DNA from: Bradyrhizobium sp. SK17
GTDB taxonomy: Bacteria > Pseudomonadota > Alphaproteobacteria > Rhizobiales > Xanthobacteraceae
Direction: 5' to 3'
NCBI RefSeq assembly: GCF_002831585.1
Contig: NZ_CP025113.1
Coordinates: 2,929,001 to 2,993,000 of the forward strand
DNA length: 64,000 nt
Numbering within the stretch: position 1 is the first letter of the stretch; each line of letters begins with the position of its first letter. Below the pieces are notes generated by a model that worked only from the letters and a program-made list of their open reading frames with translations, had not been told where the DNA came from and did no database searches. Shown one piece after another: positions 17,893 through 27,022 of this stretch. A program made the position numbers and the translations under genes.

Positions 17893-20274
17893 ATGTTCTT
17901 TTCGTTTCGAAGCTGGTCACTGTGGCGGGTGGTAGGGCCGCTGCTCGCGATCGTGTTGCTGCTTGCCGGCCTGTCGGCGGGGAGCCTGCAAGTGATGTCG
18001 GCGGTGCGGGCCTATGTGGCAGGCGAGAGCCTTTTTTCCAAGGGCCAGAAGGACGCCATCTATGACCTTCAGATCTATGTCAGCACCGGCGCGCCGCTCT
18101 ATCTGAAGAAATTCGATGCCGCGATCGCGGTGCCGCTGGCCGATCGCACGGCGCGGCGCGCGCTGGAAGCGCCGGGCAACAATGACGCCGTGGCGAGGGA
18201 CGGCTTCGCCAGGGCCGGCAATCATGATGACGATATCAGCGGCCTGATCTGGCTGTTCAAATACTTCCGCAAGTTGCACCACGTCGCCGGCGCGGTGACG
18301 GCATGGCGCAACTCGGATGCGCTGCTCGATCAGCTGATCGAGATCCGGAACGAAGCCGCGAACGACAGCGCGCTGCATGATCCGTCGGCCGCGACGATCA
18401 GGCACTGGGCCGAGCGGATCGGCGCGGTCGATGCCGCCCTGAGTACGCTCGCGGTCGACTTCTCCGACCATCTGGGCAAGGCATCGCGTCAAGTCTCCGC
18501 GCTGCTGCTGCTGGTCAATGTCGTGATCGCGGTCTGTCTCGCCGGCATCGTCCTGTTTCATACGCGACGGATGCTGTGGCGGCGCTGGCTTGCCGAGACC
18601 GCGCTCGCAGTCGAGAAGGAGCGTGCCCAACTCACTCTGGCGTCGATCGGCGACGCGGTGATCGTGACGACCGAGGACGATCGCGTCGGCTACATGAACG
18701 CTGCGGCGCAACGGCTGATCGCGTCGGGACACGATGTGACCGGCTGGCCGCTTGCATCATTGTTCAGCATCGCCGAACAGCCCGTGGGAGGACCGTTCCA
18801 GGCGGCCAATGCCGACGATGACAGCCATTCGCAGCAGCGGCTCCTGGTGCGGTCGGATCGTTCCAGCGTGCCGGTCTCGGTGGTCGAGACCCCGATCGTG
18901 CATGCTGGCGAACCGGCCGGCCGCGTCATGGTCATTCACGACATGACCGCGGAGCGGCGGCTGGTCGAGGAACTGGCTTGGGCCGCTTCCCATGATGCGC
19001 TCACCGGGCTCGCGAACCGGCGGCAGTTCGAGTTCGAATTGCACCGGGCGATGTCGGTCTCGCCGGCAACGGGGGCGGACCTGATGCTGATCGACCTCGA
19101 CCAGTTCAAGATCGTCAACGACACCTGTGGCCACATGGCGGGTGACCGGCTGCTGAAGCAGGTGGCCAGGTTGCTGGAAGGCGAAGTCGGCGGCAGCGGG
19201 CTGGTCGCGCGTCTCGGCGGCGACGAGTTCGGGATCCTGCTGCGCGATGACGGCTCTGCTGCCCACGATGTCGCCGCCGACGTCGCGGAGCGGATCAGGG
19301 CGGTGGTCGAGCAGTCGAACTTCGTCCATGACGCCTCGAGTTTCCGGATCAGCGCGAGCATCGGGCTGGTCAGGCTGGCCGATAGTGCCGGCGTGCAGGA
19401 CGCATTGCGGCTTGCCGACGTTGCCTGCTTCCTCGCCAAGGACAAGGGACGCAACCGTGTTCAGGAGCATCGGCCGTCCGACACCGGCATGGCGGTGCGC
19501 GTCGCCGAGATGAGCTGGGTCAATCGGATTCGCAAGGGATTGGACGAGGAGCGGTTCTGCCTCTACGAGCAGGAAATCCGTCCCGTGAGCGGCGTGCTGA
19601 AAGGCAATGAGCGGCGCGAACTGCTGCTGCGGCTGCGCGACGAGAGCGGCGCCGTGGTGCCGCCCGGCAGCTTCCTGCCCGCCGCCGAACGCTACGGATT
19701 GATGCCGCTGATCGACCGCTGGGTGGTTCGCCGCGCCTTCGAGGTCATCGCCGAGCGCAAGCGCTCGCCGCGCAAGGTGGCGAGCTATGCCATCAATCTT
19801 TCCGGCGCCACCATCGGCGACAGCGACTTCGTCGACTTCGTCGCCGAGTTGTTCGCGCTGCACGACGTTTCGCCGGCATCGGTGTGCTTCGAGATTACCG
19901 AGACCAGCGCCATCTCGAACCTGGACGAGGCGCAGAAATTCATCGCAAGGCTGCGCGAGATCGGTTGCAGCTTCTCGCTCGACGATTTCGGCACCGGCAT
20001 GTCCTCGATCGCCTATCTGAAGCATCTGCCGGTCGATATCATCAAGATCGACGGCTCGTTCGTGAAGGAGATCCTGAACAGCAAGGTCGATCGCGCGATG
20101 GTCGAGATGATCACCAAGACCGCGAAGATCATGCAGAAGCAGGTGGTCGCCGAATTCGTCGAGAGCGCCGCCATCCTGGACGAACTGCGCCAGATCGGTG
20201 TCGACTACGCCCAGGGTTATGCGATCGGGAAGCCGGTTCCGGTGCTGACCCTCTGGGAAGAAAAGATCGCCTGA
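17893..20274 (+). CDS. Membrane sensor with PAS, GGDEF and EAL domains
   Basis: About 793 residues. Two membrane spans (about residues 12-35 and 200-220) enclose a periplasmic sensor region of about 160 residues. A PAS-like domain (about 240-360) is followed by GGDEF (about 370-530; motif LGGDEFGILL intact, no clear RxxD inhibitory site) and EAL (about 545-790). EAL landmarks are ELLLRLRDE in the EAL position, AINLSGA, CFEITET, LDDFGTGMSS and IKIDGSF, so phosphodiesterase activity is plausible alongside diguanylate cyclase activity. GGAG at 17879 suits either TTG 17887 or ATG 17893. A terminator follows. Confidence 0.9.
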   Translation: MFFSFRSWSLWRVVGPLLAIVLLLAGLSAGSLQVMSAVRAYVAGESLFSKGQKDAIYDLQIYVSTGAPLYLKKFDAAIAVPLADRTARRALEAPGNNDAVARDGFARAGNHDDDISGLIWLFKYFRKLHHVAGAVTAWRNSDALLDQLIEIRNEAANDSALHDPSAATIRHWAERIGAVDAALSTLAVDFSDHLGKASRQVSALLLLVNVVIAVCLAGIVLFHTRRMLWRRWLAETALAVEKERAQLTLASIGDAVIVTTEDDRVGYMNAAAQRLIASGHDVTGWPLASLFSIAEQPVGGPFQAANADDDSHSQQRLLVRSDRSSVPVSVVETPIVHAGEPAGRVMVIHDMTAERRLVEELAWAASHDALTGLANRRQFEFELHRAMSVSPATGADLMLIDLDQFKIVNDTCGHMAGDRLLKQVARLLEGEVGGSGLVARLGGDEFGILLRDDGSAAHDVAADVAERIRAVVEQSNFVHDASSFRISASIGLVRLADSAGVQDALRLADVACFLAKDKGRNRVQEHRPSDTGMAVRVAEMSWVNRIRKGLDEERFCLYEQEIRPVSGVLKGNERRELLLRLRDESGAVVPPGSFLPAAERYGLMPLIDRWVVRRAFEVIAERKRSPRKVASYAINLSGATIGDSDFVDFVAELFALHDVSPASVCFEITETSAISNLDEAQKFIARLREIGCSFSLDDFGTGMSSIAYLKHLPVDIIKIDGSFVKEILNSKVDRAMVEMITKTAKIMQKQVVAEFVESAAILDELRQIGVDYAQGYAIGKPVPVLTLWEEKIA

Positions 20275-20287
20275 GTCGCCCGGGATT

Positions 20288-20307
20288 GTCCCGAATTGGG
20301 ACTTTTT
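20288..20307 (+). terminator. Rho-independent terminator after the GGDEF/EAL gene
   Basis: Stem GTCCC (20288-20292) / GGGAC (20298-20302) with loop GAATT, followed immediately by TTTTT (20303-20307), 14 nt after the stop codon. The stem is short but the T-run placement is standard. Confidence 0.6.
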
Positions 20308-20488
20308 CGGGCATTTCGGCCCGCCCGGGGCTGATTCCCGGCAGTTTCCATCCGAAAAGCGTTTAAAAATCCTGTCGTTGCCCGCTCCGTCTCGATTATG
20401 CCTTACTCTAATTCCCTGATATGATGAGCGATCGGTGAATCCCGCGTGGGCCGGGCAACAGGCCCCAGAGCACCGTACTTGGGGATGG

Positions 20489-21529
20489 ATGGGTCAACGT
20501 ACGACGAAAGCTGCCGGGCGTAAGCCAAGCCGCGGCATGTCTCTGGTGGGCAGCACGGCGTTTGCCGTGAGCGCGCTCGTCCTGTCGTCCGGCCTTGCCG
20601 CCTGGATGGTCGGCATCGATCCGACGTCGTGGCTGCATGGGTCCGCGCTCGCCAACACCACCGCATCGCTGAGCTTCGACGACCGGTTCGGCTCTCGCTC
20701 CACGATCAATACGTCCTCGCTCTATTATCCGCTGCGCCGCGGGTTCCGCTCGAGCCGCGGCGATTTCAATTCCGAGTTCGGTCAGATCGAAGACGCGCTC
20801 GCCGGTCAGCTGCGTGACACGCAGACCGAATTGCCTACCAGCCAGCCGGCGACGGCGTCCGTCGCTGCCACGACTGCGCCGGCGACATCCACAGTGCCGA
20901 TGCCGCGCTCGCGGCCGGCCGAGGCCAATCTGCTCGCGCGGAACGATCAGGCGCCAGTGCCGCAGCCGGCGCCGGTACAGCAGGGCGACAACCGCACCTT
21001 CCTGCAGAAGATCGCCGACATGATGCCGGGCAAGCTGCAACTCGCCTCGCTCGATCCGAATGACGGATTGCTGTCCGGCCCGAGCCCTGATCTCGGCGCG
21101 CTCGGCTATGACAGCACCACGGCGGTCTACGACATCACCGGCCGCATCGTGTACATGCCCGACGGCACCAAGTTCGAGGCGCATTCGGGTCTCGGCAATC
21201 TGCTCGACGATCCGGCGCATGTGAATGCCCGCAACGCCGGTGCGACCCCGCCCGGCATCTACGAGATGAAGCCGCGCGAAAAGCTGTTCCATGGCGTCCC
21301 CGCGCTGCGCATGACCCCGGTCGACGGCAGCGAGACCTTCGGACGCGTCGGCTTGTTGGTGCACAGCTACATGCTCGGCCCGAACGGCGACTCCAACGGC
21401 TGTATCTCAGTCAAGCACTACGACAAGTTCCTGCAAGCTTACCGCAGCGGCACGATCAAGCGCATCGCCGTGGTGATCAGCATCAAGGACACGCAGTCGG
21501 CCTCGAGCCGCTCGCCGTCGAACTCGTAA
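20489..21529 (+). CDS. DUF2778 (Tlde1-like) membrane-anchored protein
   Basis: 346 residues from ATG 20489, chosen for GGGG just upstream; a GTG start at 20435 would add 18 residues. A single N-terminal membrane span (about residues 18-38) leads into a long Pro/Ala/Thr-rich linker and a C-terminal DUF2778 domain (about 215-330). The signature LVHSYMLGPNGDSNGCISVKHY places a conserved His and Cys as in L,D-transpeptidase-like folds; the Salmonella T6SS effector Tlde1 shares this domain and attacks peptidoglycan stem peptides. Here the anchor suggests a periplasmic cell-wall enzyme of the host, not a secreted toxin. No immunity-type gene is adjacent. Confidence 0.78.
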   Translation: MGQRTTKAAGRKPSRGMSLVGSTAFAVSALVLSSGLAAWMVGIDPTSWLHGSALANTTASLSFDDRFGSRSTINTSSLYYPLRRGFRSSRGDFNSEFGQIEDALAGQLRDTQTELPTSQPATASVAATTAPATSTVPMPRSRPAEANLLARNDQAPVPQPAPVQQGDNRTFLQKIADMMPGKLQLASLDPNDGLLSGPSPDLGALGYDSTTAVYDITGRIVYMPDGTKFEAHSGLGNLLDDPAHVNARNAGATPPGIYEMKPREKLFHGVPALRMTPVDGSETFGRVGLLVHSYMLGPNGDSNGCISVKHYDKFLQAYRSGTIKRIAVVISIKDTQSASSRSPSNS

Positions 21530-21637
21530 GCGTCGCCGGGCCGCTGGCGGCCCCTCAATTTCCCTCCCCGTTGACCTCACCGTGTCCAGGCCACGCCTGG
21601 CCGCGCACTTTGGCGCGTCATGAGGTTTTGAGATATT

Positions 21638-21713
21638 TATGTATACCGCTATGTCTCGATATCGACGATTTTCGATGGAATTTGCTATCGATCGGGAGTT
21701 AATGTATACATAG
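21638..21713 (+). promoter_or_regulatory. vanA promoter with two GTATAC operators
   Basis: TTGCTA (21682-21687), 17-nt spacer and TATACA (21705-21710) form the promoter. GTATAC hexamers occur at 21641-21646 (ATGTATACC) and 21704-21709 (ATGTATACAT), exactly 63 bp apart, six helical turns. The proximal site covers the -10 element, as expected for a repressor. The FCD-type GntR regulator inside the operon is the likely ligand; that is inference. Confidence 0.55.
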
Positions 21714-21736
21714 AGTATCCAGAATGGGAGCGATCG

Positions 21737-22789
21737 ATGCCCAACTCCTTCCCGATGAACGCGTGGTACGCAGCCGGCTGGGATGCCGAGATCAAACAGG
21801 CACTGTTGCCGCGCACGATCTGCGGCAAGCACGTCGTGATGTACCGGAAGGGTGACGGCGAGGTGGTGGCGCTCGAGGATGCCTGCTGGCATCGCCTGGT
21901 GCCGCTCTCCAAGGGCCGCCTCGACGGCGATACCGTGGTCTGCGGCTATCACGGCCTGAAGTACAATGCGCAGGGCCGCTGCACCTTCATGCCGTCGCAG
22001 GAGACGATCAATCCGTCGGCCTGCGTGCGCGCCTATCCCGTGGTCGAGCGCCATCGCTTCATCTGGCTCTGGATGGGTGATCCTGCACTGGCCGATCCTG
22101 CCTTGGTGCCGGACATGCACTGGAACCACGATCCGGCCTGGGCCGGCGACGGCAAGACCATTCATGTCAAATGCGACTACCGCCTCGTCGTCGACAATCT
22201 GATGGACCTGACCCACGAGACCTTCGTGCACGGTTCGAGCATCGGCAATGACGCGGTCGCCGAAGCGCCGTTCGACGTCACCCATGGCGAGAAGATCGTC
22301 ACCGTGACGCGCTGGATGAAGGGCATCCAGGCGCCGCCGTTCTTCATCAAGCTGTTGCAGAAGCCGGGGCCGGTCGATCGCTGGCAGATCATCCGGTTCG
22401 AGGCGCCATGCACCGTCACCATCGATGTCGGCGTCGCGCCGGCCGGATCGGGCGCGCCGGAGGGCGACCGCTCGCAGGGCGTCAACGGCTATGTGCTCAA
22501 CACCATCACGCCGGAGACCGAGAAGACCTGCCATTACTTCTGGGCCTTCGTCCGCAACCACCGCCTCACCGAGCAACGCCTGACCTCGGAGATCCGCGAC
22601 GGCGTCGCCGGCATCTTCCACGAGGACGAGATCATCCTGGAAGCACAGCAGCGTGCGATCGACGAGAATCCCGACCGCGTGTTCTACAATCTCAACATCG
22701 ATGCCGGTGCGATGTGGGCGCGGCGCGTGATTGACCGCATGGTGGCGAAGGAAAATCCACCGCCGCAGCGCATGCAGGCGGCCGAGTAG
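21737..22789 (+). CDS. vanA: Vanillate O-demethylase oxygenase subunit
   Basis: Rieske non-heme iron oxygenase of 350 residues that oxidatively demethylates vanillate to protocatechuate and formaldehyde, using electrons from VanB. Rieske ligands C50 and H52 (CWHRLVPLSKG) and C69 and H72 (CGYHGLKY) are present; the mononuclear iron motif is in VVDNLMDLTHETFVH. The MNAWYAAGWDAEI start is typical of VanA. GGGAG precedes the ATG. It heads a vanA-regulator-vanB operon with gaps of 13 and 12 nt. A related demethylase or ring oxygenase specificity cannot be excluded. Confidence 0.88.
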   Translation: MPNSFPMNAWYAAGWDAEIKQALLPRTICGKHVVMYRKGDGEVVALEDACWHRLVPLSKGRLDGDTVVCGYHGLKYNAQGRCTFMPSQETINPSACVRAYPVVERHRFIWLWMGDPALADPALVPDMHWNHDPAWAGDGKTIHVKCDYRLVVDNLMDLTHETFVHGSSIGNDAVAEAPFDVTHGEKIVTVTRWMKGIQAPPFFIKLLQKPGPVDRWQIIRFEAPCTVTIDVGVAPAGSGAPEGDRSQGVNGYVLNTITPETEKTCHYFWAFVRNHRLTEQRLTSEIRDGVAGIFHEDEIILEAQQRAIDENPDRVFYNLNIDAGAMWARRVIDRMVAKENPPPQRMQAAE

Positions 22790-22802
22790 GCGGGAGCAAG
22801 CC

Positions 22803-23549
22803 ATGGCGGAGCGCGAAGCGGATCGCTCAGTGTCGCAGACCGTGCGGGCGCAGCTCGCGCTGCGCGACTTGGTATTGGCGGGCCGGCTGCGGCCGGGCGA
22901 GCGTATCTCGGAATTGCAGGCGGTCGAGATCACCGGAGTGTCGCGCACGCCGGTGCGGATGGCGCTGGTCCGGCTGGAGGAGGAGGGACTGCTGGAGGTG
23001 ATCCCGTCCGGCGGTTTCATGGTCAAGGCGTTTTCCGAGCGCGACATTCTCGATTCGATCGAGCTGCGCGGCACGCTGGAGGGGCTGGCCGCGCGCTTCG
23101 CCGCCGAGCGTGGCGTCTCGTCGCGCGACCTCGAGCCGTTGAAGCAGTGTCTCAACGAGATCGACGACCTGGTGCGGCAGGATCCGATCTCGATGGATGC
23201 ATTTTCATCCTTTGTCGCGCTCAACGCGCGATTTCACGCGCTGCTCACCGAGCTGTCGCGCAGTCCGCCGTTGATCCGGCAGATCGACCGCGCCTCGGCG
23301 CTGCCATTCGCCTCGCCGAGCAGCTTCGTGATGGCGCAATCGGCCTTGCCGGAGGCGCGCCGGATCCTGCTGATCGGGCAGGAACATCATTGCGTGGTGG
23401 TCGACGCCATCGAGAACCGCGAGGGCGCGCGCGCCGAGGCGGTGATGCGCGAGCATGCCCGGCTTGCGTCCCGCAACCTGCGGCTGGCGCTGCGCAATCG
23501 AACCCATCTCGATCTGCTGCCGGCGCTGGCGCTGGTCACGGCCGGCTGA
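22803..23549 (+). CDS. vanR: GntR-family (FCD) regulator of the vanillate operon
   Basis: 248 residues. The winged helix is typical of the FadR branch: LVLAGRLRPGERISELQAVE, then TGVSRTPVRMALVRLEEEGLLEVIPSGGF. The all-helical FCD ligand domain (about residues 85-235) contains metal-ligand positions in LNARFHALLTEL and EHHCVVVDAIENRE. It sits between vanA and vanB, so it would be made together with the enzymes and autoregulate. I start it at ATG 22803, since the longer frame runs into vanA. Named by context; the inducer is presumed to be vanillate. Confidence 0.8.
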   Translation: MAEREADRSVSQTVRAQLALRDLVLAGRLRPGERISELQAVEITGVSRTPVRMALVRLEEEGLLEVIPSGGFMVKAFSERDILDSIELRGTLEGLAARFAAERGVSSRDLEPLKQCLNEIDDLVRQDPISMDAFSSFVALNARFHALLTELSRSPPLIRQIDRASALPFASPSSFVMAQSALPEARRILLIGQEHHCVVVDAIENREGARAEAVMREHARLASRNLRLALRNRTHLDLLPALALVTAG

Positions 23550-23561
23550 ACGGAGCGTCCC

Positions 23562-24554
23562 ATGCGATTCATTGCAACCTGGACGTCCGCCACGCTGCTC
23601 GCGACGCGCGACCTCACGCCCGGCATCCGTGAATTCCTGCTGCGGCCGGACGGTTTTTCGGGCTCGCCTTACCCGATCGGCAGCCATATCGATGTCGGCG
23701 TCACCATCGAGGGCCAGCCGCAGACCCGCTCCTATTCGCTGATCGGCGAAATCGATCCGCAGGGCTATCGGATCGCCGTTCGGCGCGCTCCGGATTCCCG
23801 CGGCGGCTCGCACTATATGTGGTCGCTGGCGCCGGGAGCGCGGCTCAACATCACGCTACCCGCCTCGCTGGTGCAACTCGACTGGACGCGGCGGCAGTTC
23901 TGCCTGATCGCAGGCGGCATCGGCGTCACGCCGATCGTCGGCGCGGCACAGGCGCTGGCGCGCCGCGGCGCCGGCATCACGCTGCACTATGCCGTGCGCA
24001 CGCGCAGCGATGCCGCCTATCTCGACATGCTCGAAGGTCTGCTCGGCGACCGGCTCGTGGTTCACGCCGGCGACGAGGGCAGGCGGCTCGACCTCGACGG
24101 TGTGTTCGCCGCCCTGCCGCGCGATACCATGACCTTGTTCTGCGGTCCGATGCGGATGCTCGATGCGGCACGGCGCGCCTGGGAAGCGGCTGGTCGTCCG
24201 ATGACGGATCTGCGCTACGAGACCTTCGGATCGAGCGGGCTGCTGCCGACTGAAGCGTTCCGCGTGCGGGTCAGGAACCAGGGAACCGGAGCGTTGACCG
24301 AGTTCGTGATCCCGCGCGACCGATCGATGCTGGATGTGCTCGACGAGGCCGGCCATGAGGTGATGAGCGACTGCCGGCGCGGCGAATGCGGCGTCTGCGC
24401 GCTCGACGTCGTCGGCGTCGATGGCGAAATCGATCATCGCGACGTCTTCTTCAGCGCGCACCAGAAGCAGGAGAGCCGCAAGATCTGCGCCTGCGTCTCC
24501 CGCGCCCGCGGCACCATCACGGTGGATACCCTGCATCGCGCCGACGCACTCTGA
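23562..24554 (+). CDS. vanB: Vanillate O-demethylase reductase subunit (PDR/VanB family)
   Basis: Phthalate-dioxygenase-reductase-type protein, 330 residues, passing electrons from NAD(P)H to VanA. Domain order: FMN-binding barrel (RSYSLIGEIDP near residue 60), NAD-binding domain (LIAGGIGVTPIVGAA and FCGPMRML), then a C-terminal plant-type [2Fe-2S] ferredoxin with CRRGECGVCALDV and the fourth Cys in KICACVSRA. It ends in HRADAL. Starts 12 nt after the regulator, completing the operon. Confidence 0.9.
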   Translation: MRFIATWTSATLLATRDLTPGIREFLLRPDGFSGSPYPIGSHIDVGVTIEGQPQTRSYSLIGEIDPQGYRIAVRRAPDSRGGSHYMWSLAPGARLNITLPASLVQLDWTRRQFCLIAGGIGVTPIVGAAQALARRGAGITLHYAVRTRSDAAYLDMLEGLLGDRLVVHAGDEGRRLDLDGVFAALPRDTMTLFCGPMRMLDAARRAWEAAGRPMTDLRYETFGSSGLLPTEAFRVRVRNQGTGALTEFVIPRDRSMLDVLDEAGHEVMSDCRRGECGVCALDVVGVDGEIDHRDVFFSAHQKQESRKICACVSRARGTITVDTLHRADAL

Positions 24555-24628
24555 CGCGCCCGGCCGGCAAGGCGCCTGAACAAGGCTGTGCCAGAGATCA
24601 GGTTGAGGTCGAACGGCGTCGAGAGTTC

Positions 24629-24751
24629 ACCTCTCCCTTGGGAGAGGTCGATTTGCGCAGCAAATCGGGTGAGGGGATACGCTCTATCGATAGGGCAAGA
24701 GCCCTCACCCGGATTGCTTCGCAATCCGACCTCTCCCCAACGAGGAGAGGT
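24629..24751. repeat. Compound palindromic intergenic repeat
   Basis: Nested inverted repeats: ACCTCTCCC/GGGAGAGGT (24629-24648), GATTTGC/GCAAATC (24650-24666), GGGTGAGGG pairing with CCCTCACCC (24667-24675 and 24702-24710), GGATTGC/GCAATCC (24711-24727) and ACCTCTCC/GGAGAGGT (24729-24751). The overall structure would fold into a cloverleaf-like hairpin. It sits between the convergent vanB and GGDEF/EAL genes. The element type is familiar from Bradyrhizobium and Rhodopseudomonas intergenic regions. Confidence 0.8.
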
Positions 24752-24795
24752 GTATCGAGACCGCGGCAAGCCGATCAACCAAAACTTATCCCGCT

Positions 24796-26757
24796 TTACG
24801 CCGCGTGCACCGACCGCCGCGGATTGTGATCGAGCAGGGCGGAAATCTCGCCGCCCGACATCGGGCGGCCGATCAGATAGCCCTGCACCTCGTCGCAACT
24901 GGTCTGGCGCAGATATTCGAGCTGATCCGCGGTCTCGACGCCTTCGGCGACGACGCCGATCTGCAAATCCTGCGCGAGAGAAATCACCGATTTGACGATC
25001 GCGGCGCAGTCCGGCTGGGTCAGCATGTCCCGGATGAAGGATTGATCGATCTTGATGCGGCTGAACGGCAGCTTGCGCAGATAGGTCAGCGAAGAGAAGC
25101 CGGTGCCGAAGTCGTCGAGCGCGACCGTCACGCCGAGCTCGAGCAGCGCGTTCAGGATCGCGGGCGCCGATCCATATTTCGAGATCAGCATCGATTCGGT
25201 GATCTCGACCTCGAGCCTGTTCGGGGCGACGTTCGCCGCGGCGAGCGCGTCGACGATGGTCTGCAGGATGCCGACGTTCTGGAACTGGACCGCGGAGAAA
25301 TTGACCGCGATCCTGATGTCCTGCGGCCAGCGCGCCAGCATCGCGCAGGCGTTGCGGATCACCCACTCGCCGAGCTGGTGGATCAGCCCGCTCTCCTCGG
25401 CGATCGGAATGAAGACACTCGGCGGGATCAGGCCGCGCACCGGATGCTGCCAGCGCAACAATGCCTCGAAGCCGGTGACACGGCCTTTGCGGATGTCGAG
25501 GAACGGCTGGTAGACCAGAAACAGCTGGTCGGCCTCGATGGCGTGTTCCAGATCCCGTTGCAAGGCGCGGCGGTCGCGCGCGGCCTGGTCGTCGCTCGCC
25601 TCGAAGAAGCAGATGGGACCCGGACCGGATTTCTTCGCCCGATAGAGCGCGATGTCGGCGTGCTTGAGCAGATCGTGGGACGTGCTGCCGTCACGGGGTG
25701 CGAGCACGATGCCGATGCTGATGGCGCTTGATATCTCGAAACCGTCGATCGGGAACGGATCGGCAATGGCCGCGACGAACTGCTCCGCGATCGCGAGCGC
25801 ATCCTCCGGCCGCGTCAGATTGGACATGATCAGCGCGAACTCGTCGCCGCCGATCCGCGCGACATGCTCGGCCGCGCGCGTGCAGCGCTGCAACCGGGCC
25901 GCAACCTGCACCAGGAATTCGTCACCGGCCGGATGACCGAACCTGTCGTTGACCTCCTTGAAGCGGTCGAGGTCGAGCAGCAGCACCGCGAATTCCTCGC
26001 CCGAGCGTGCCAGCCGGCCGAGCGCGCCGTTGAGCGCCTCGTTGAAGGCGACGCGGTTCGGCAGATGCGTCAGCGGATCCTGCCGCACCGTTCGTTCGGC
26101 CTCATGCTGGGCGATGATCCGCCGCCTGAACTCGAACGCGTTGACGAAGACGCCGCGCAGCAGCACGGAGCCGTAGACCACGACCAGCACGGCCAACAGC
26201 AGATAGACGAAGTCGCCGTCGCGGCCGAGGCAGATCGCGATGCCGGCGAAGATCGGCCCGGTGAAGGCGATCGCGGCGACCGGAATGGTCGAGAAGGCGA
26301 AGGCGCCACCCGCCAGCATCCCGGCGCACAGGCAGGTGATCACCAATTGCCCGCCGCTCGATGCGTTCGCGAAGAAGGCGACCGGGACGACGCCCCAGGC
26401 AGCGCCGAGCGCCAGCGCGTTGCGCACCAGCCGGTACATGGTCCGGCGCGAGACGAATTGCGGCTTGGCGATGCGGCGTGCTGCGCGCGCCTGCAAGCCG
26501 AAGAGCAGTGCGCCGCAGCTCACGGCGGCGGCCCATATCAGCGCGAAGACCCAATCGGGCGATAGCCAGAGTGCGACCGCGAGCACCATCGCGTTGCAGG
26601 CATTGGCGAGCATGATGCCGAAGGAATAGCCGAGCACGAGCGAGATCTGCTCGGCGCGGATGTGGCCGGCAAGCGCTTCATCCGTCGGTGGTGCGCCGAA
26701 CGCCGCAAGGTCTCCCGCGAACAAGGCCGCGAAATATGATCTGAGATCGCTACGCAT
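24796..26757 (-). CDS. Membrane GGDEF-EAL protein
   Basis: About 653 residues from ATG 26757 (MRSDLRSY); ATG 26787 or TTG 26814 would add N-terminal residues and none has a strong ribosome binding site. An N-terminal region with about six hydrophobic spans (residues 40-215) acts as an integral membrane sensor with no large periplasmic domain. GGDEF follows (LDLDRFKEVNDRFGH; intact IGGDEFALI, but RAAE where an RxxD inhibitory site would lie), then EAL (FEALLRWQHP, AVNFSAVQF, EITESML, LDDFGTGFSS, IKIDQSF, VAEGVE), all catalytic positions present. Probably a bifunctional cyclic-di-GMP enzyme. Confidence 0.92.
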   Translation of the reverse strand: MRSDLRSYFAALFAGDLAAFGAPPTDEALAGHIRAEQISLVLGYSFGIMLANACNAMVLAVALWLSPDWVFALIWAAAVSCGALLFGLQARAARRIAKPQFVSRRTMYRLVRNALALGAAWGVVPVAFFANASSGGQLVITCLCAGMLAGGAFAFSTIPVAAIAFTGPIFAGIAICLGRDGDFVYLLLAVLVVVYGSVLLRGVFVNAFEFRRRIIAQHEAERTVRQDPLTHLPNRVAFNEALNGALGRLARSGEEFAVLLLDLDRFKEVNDRFGHPAGDEFLVQVAARLQRCTRAAEHVARIGGDEFALIMSNLTRPEDALAIAEQFVAAIADPFPIDGFEISSAISIGIVLAPRDGSTSHDLLKHADIALYRAKKSGPGPICFFEASDDQAARDRRALQRDLEHAIEADQLFLVYQPFLDIRKGRVTGFEALLRWQHPVRGLIPPSVFIPIAEESGLIHQLGEWVIRNACAMLARWPQDIRIAVNFSAVQFQNVGILQTIVDALAAANVAPNRLEVEITESMLISKYGSAPAILNALLELGVTVALDDFGTGFSSLTYLRKLPFSRIKIDQSFIRDMLTQPDCAAIVKSVISLAQDLQIGVVAEGVETADQLEYLRQTSCDEVQGYLIGRPMSGGEISALLDHNPRRSVHAA

Positions 26758-27022
26758 CTCACTACATTGCCTGCGTGGTCTGGCCATGACGCAGTGCCGA
26801 AGAATTCTCTGCAAACCTTTGACAAACTATGAATTCTTGGGATGAACCAAGCCGCGCTGGGGGAGCGGATCGGTTCCACTGGCGGGCATTGCTAACAAAT
26901 CGATACAAATGCGTGACGCGAGGTCACGGACCGGCAGGGATTGCCCAACGCCGCGCGGCTTGATCGGCCGCCGGTTTTTCGCAATGAGTTGAGTTCCGGC
27001 GACGGCAAATCAGAAGGTGCGC

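Noticed and set aside
24434..25366. Minus-strand frame through the compound repeat and vanB 3' end
   Set aside because: Overlaps two well-supported genes and translates repeat DNA.
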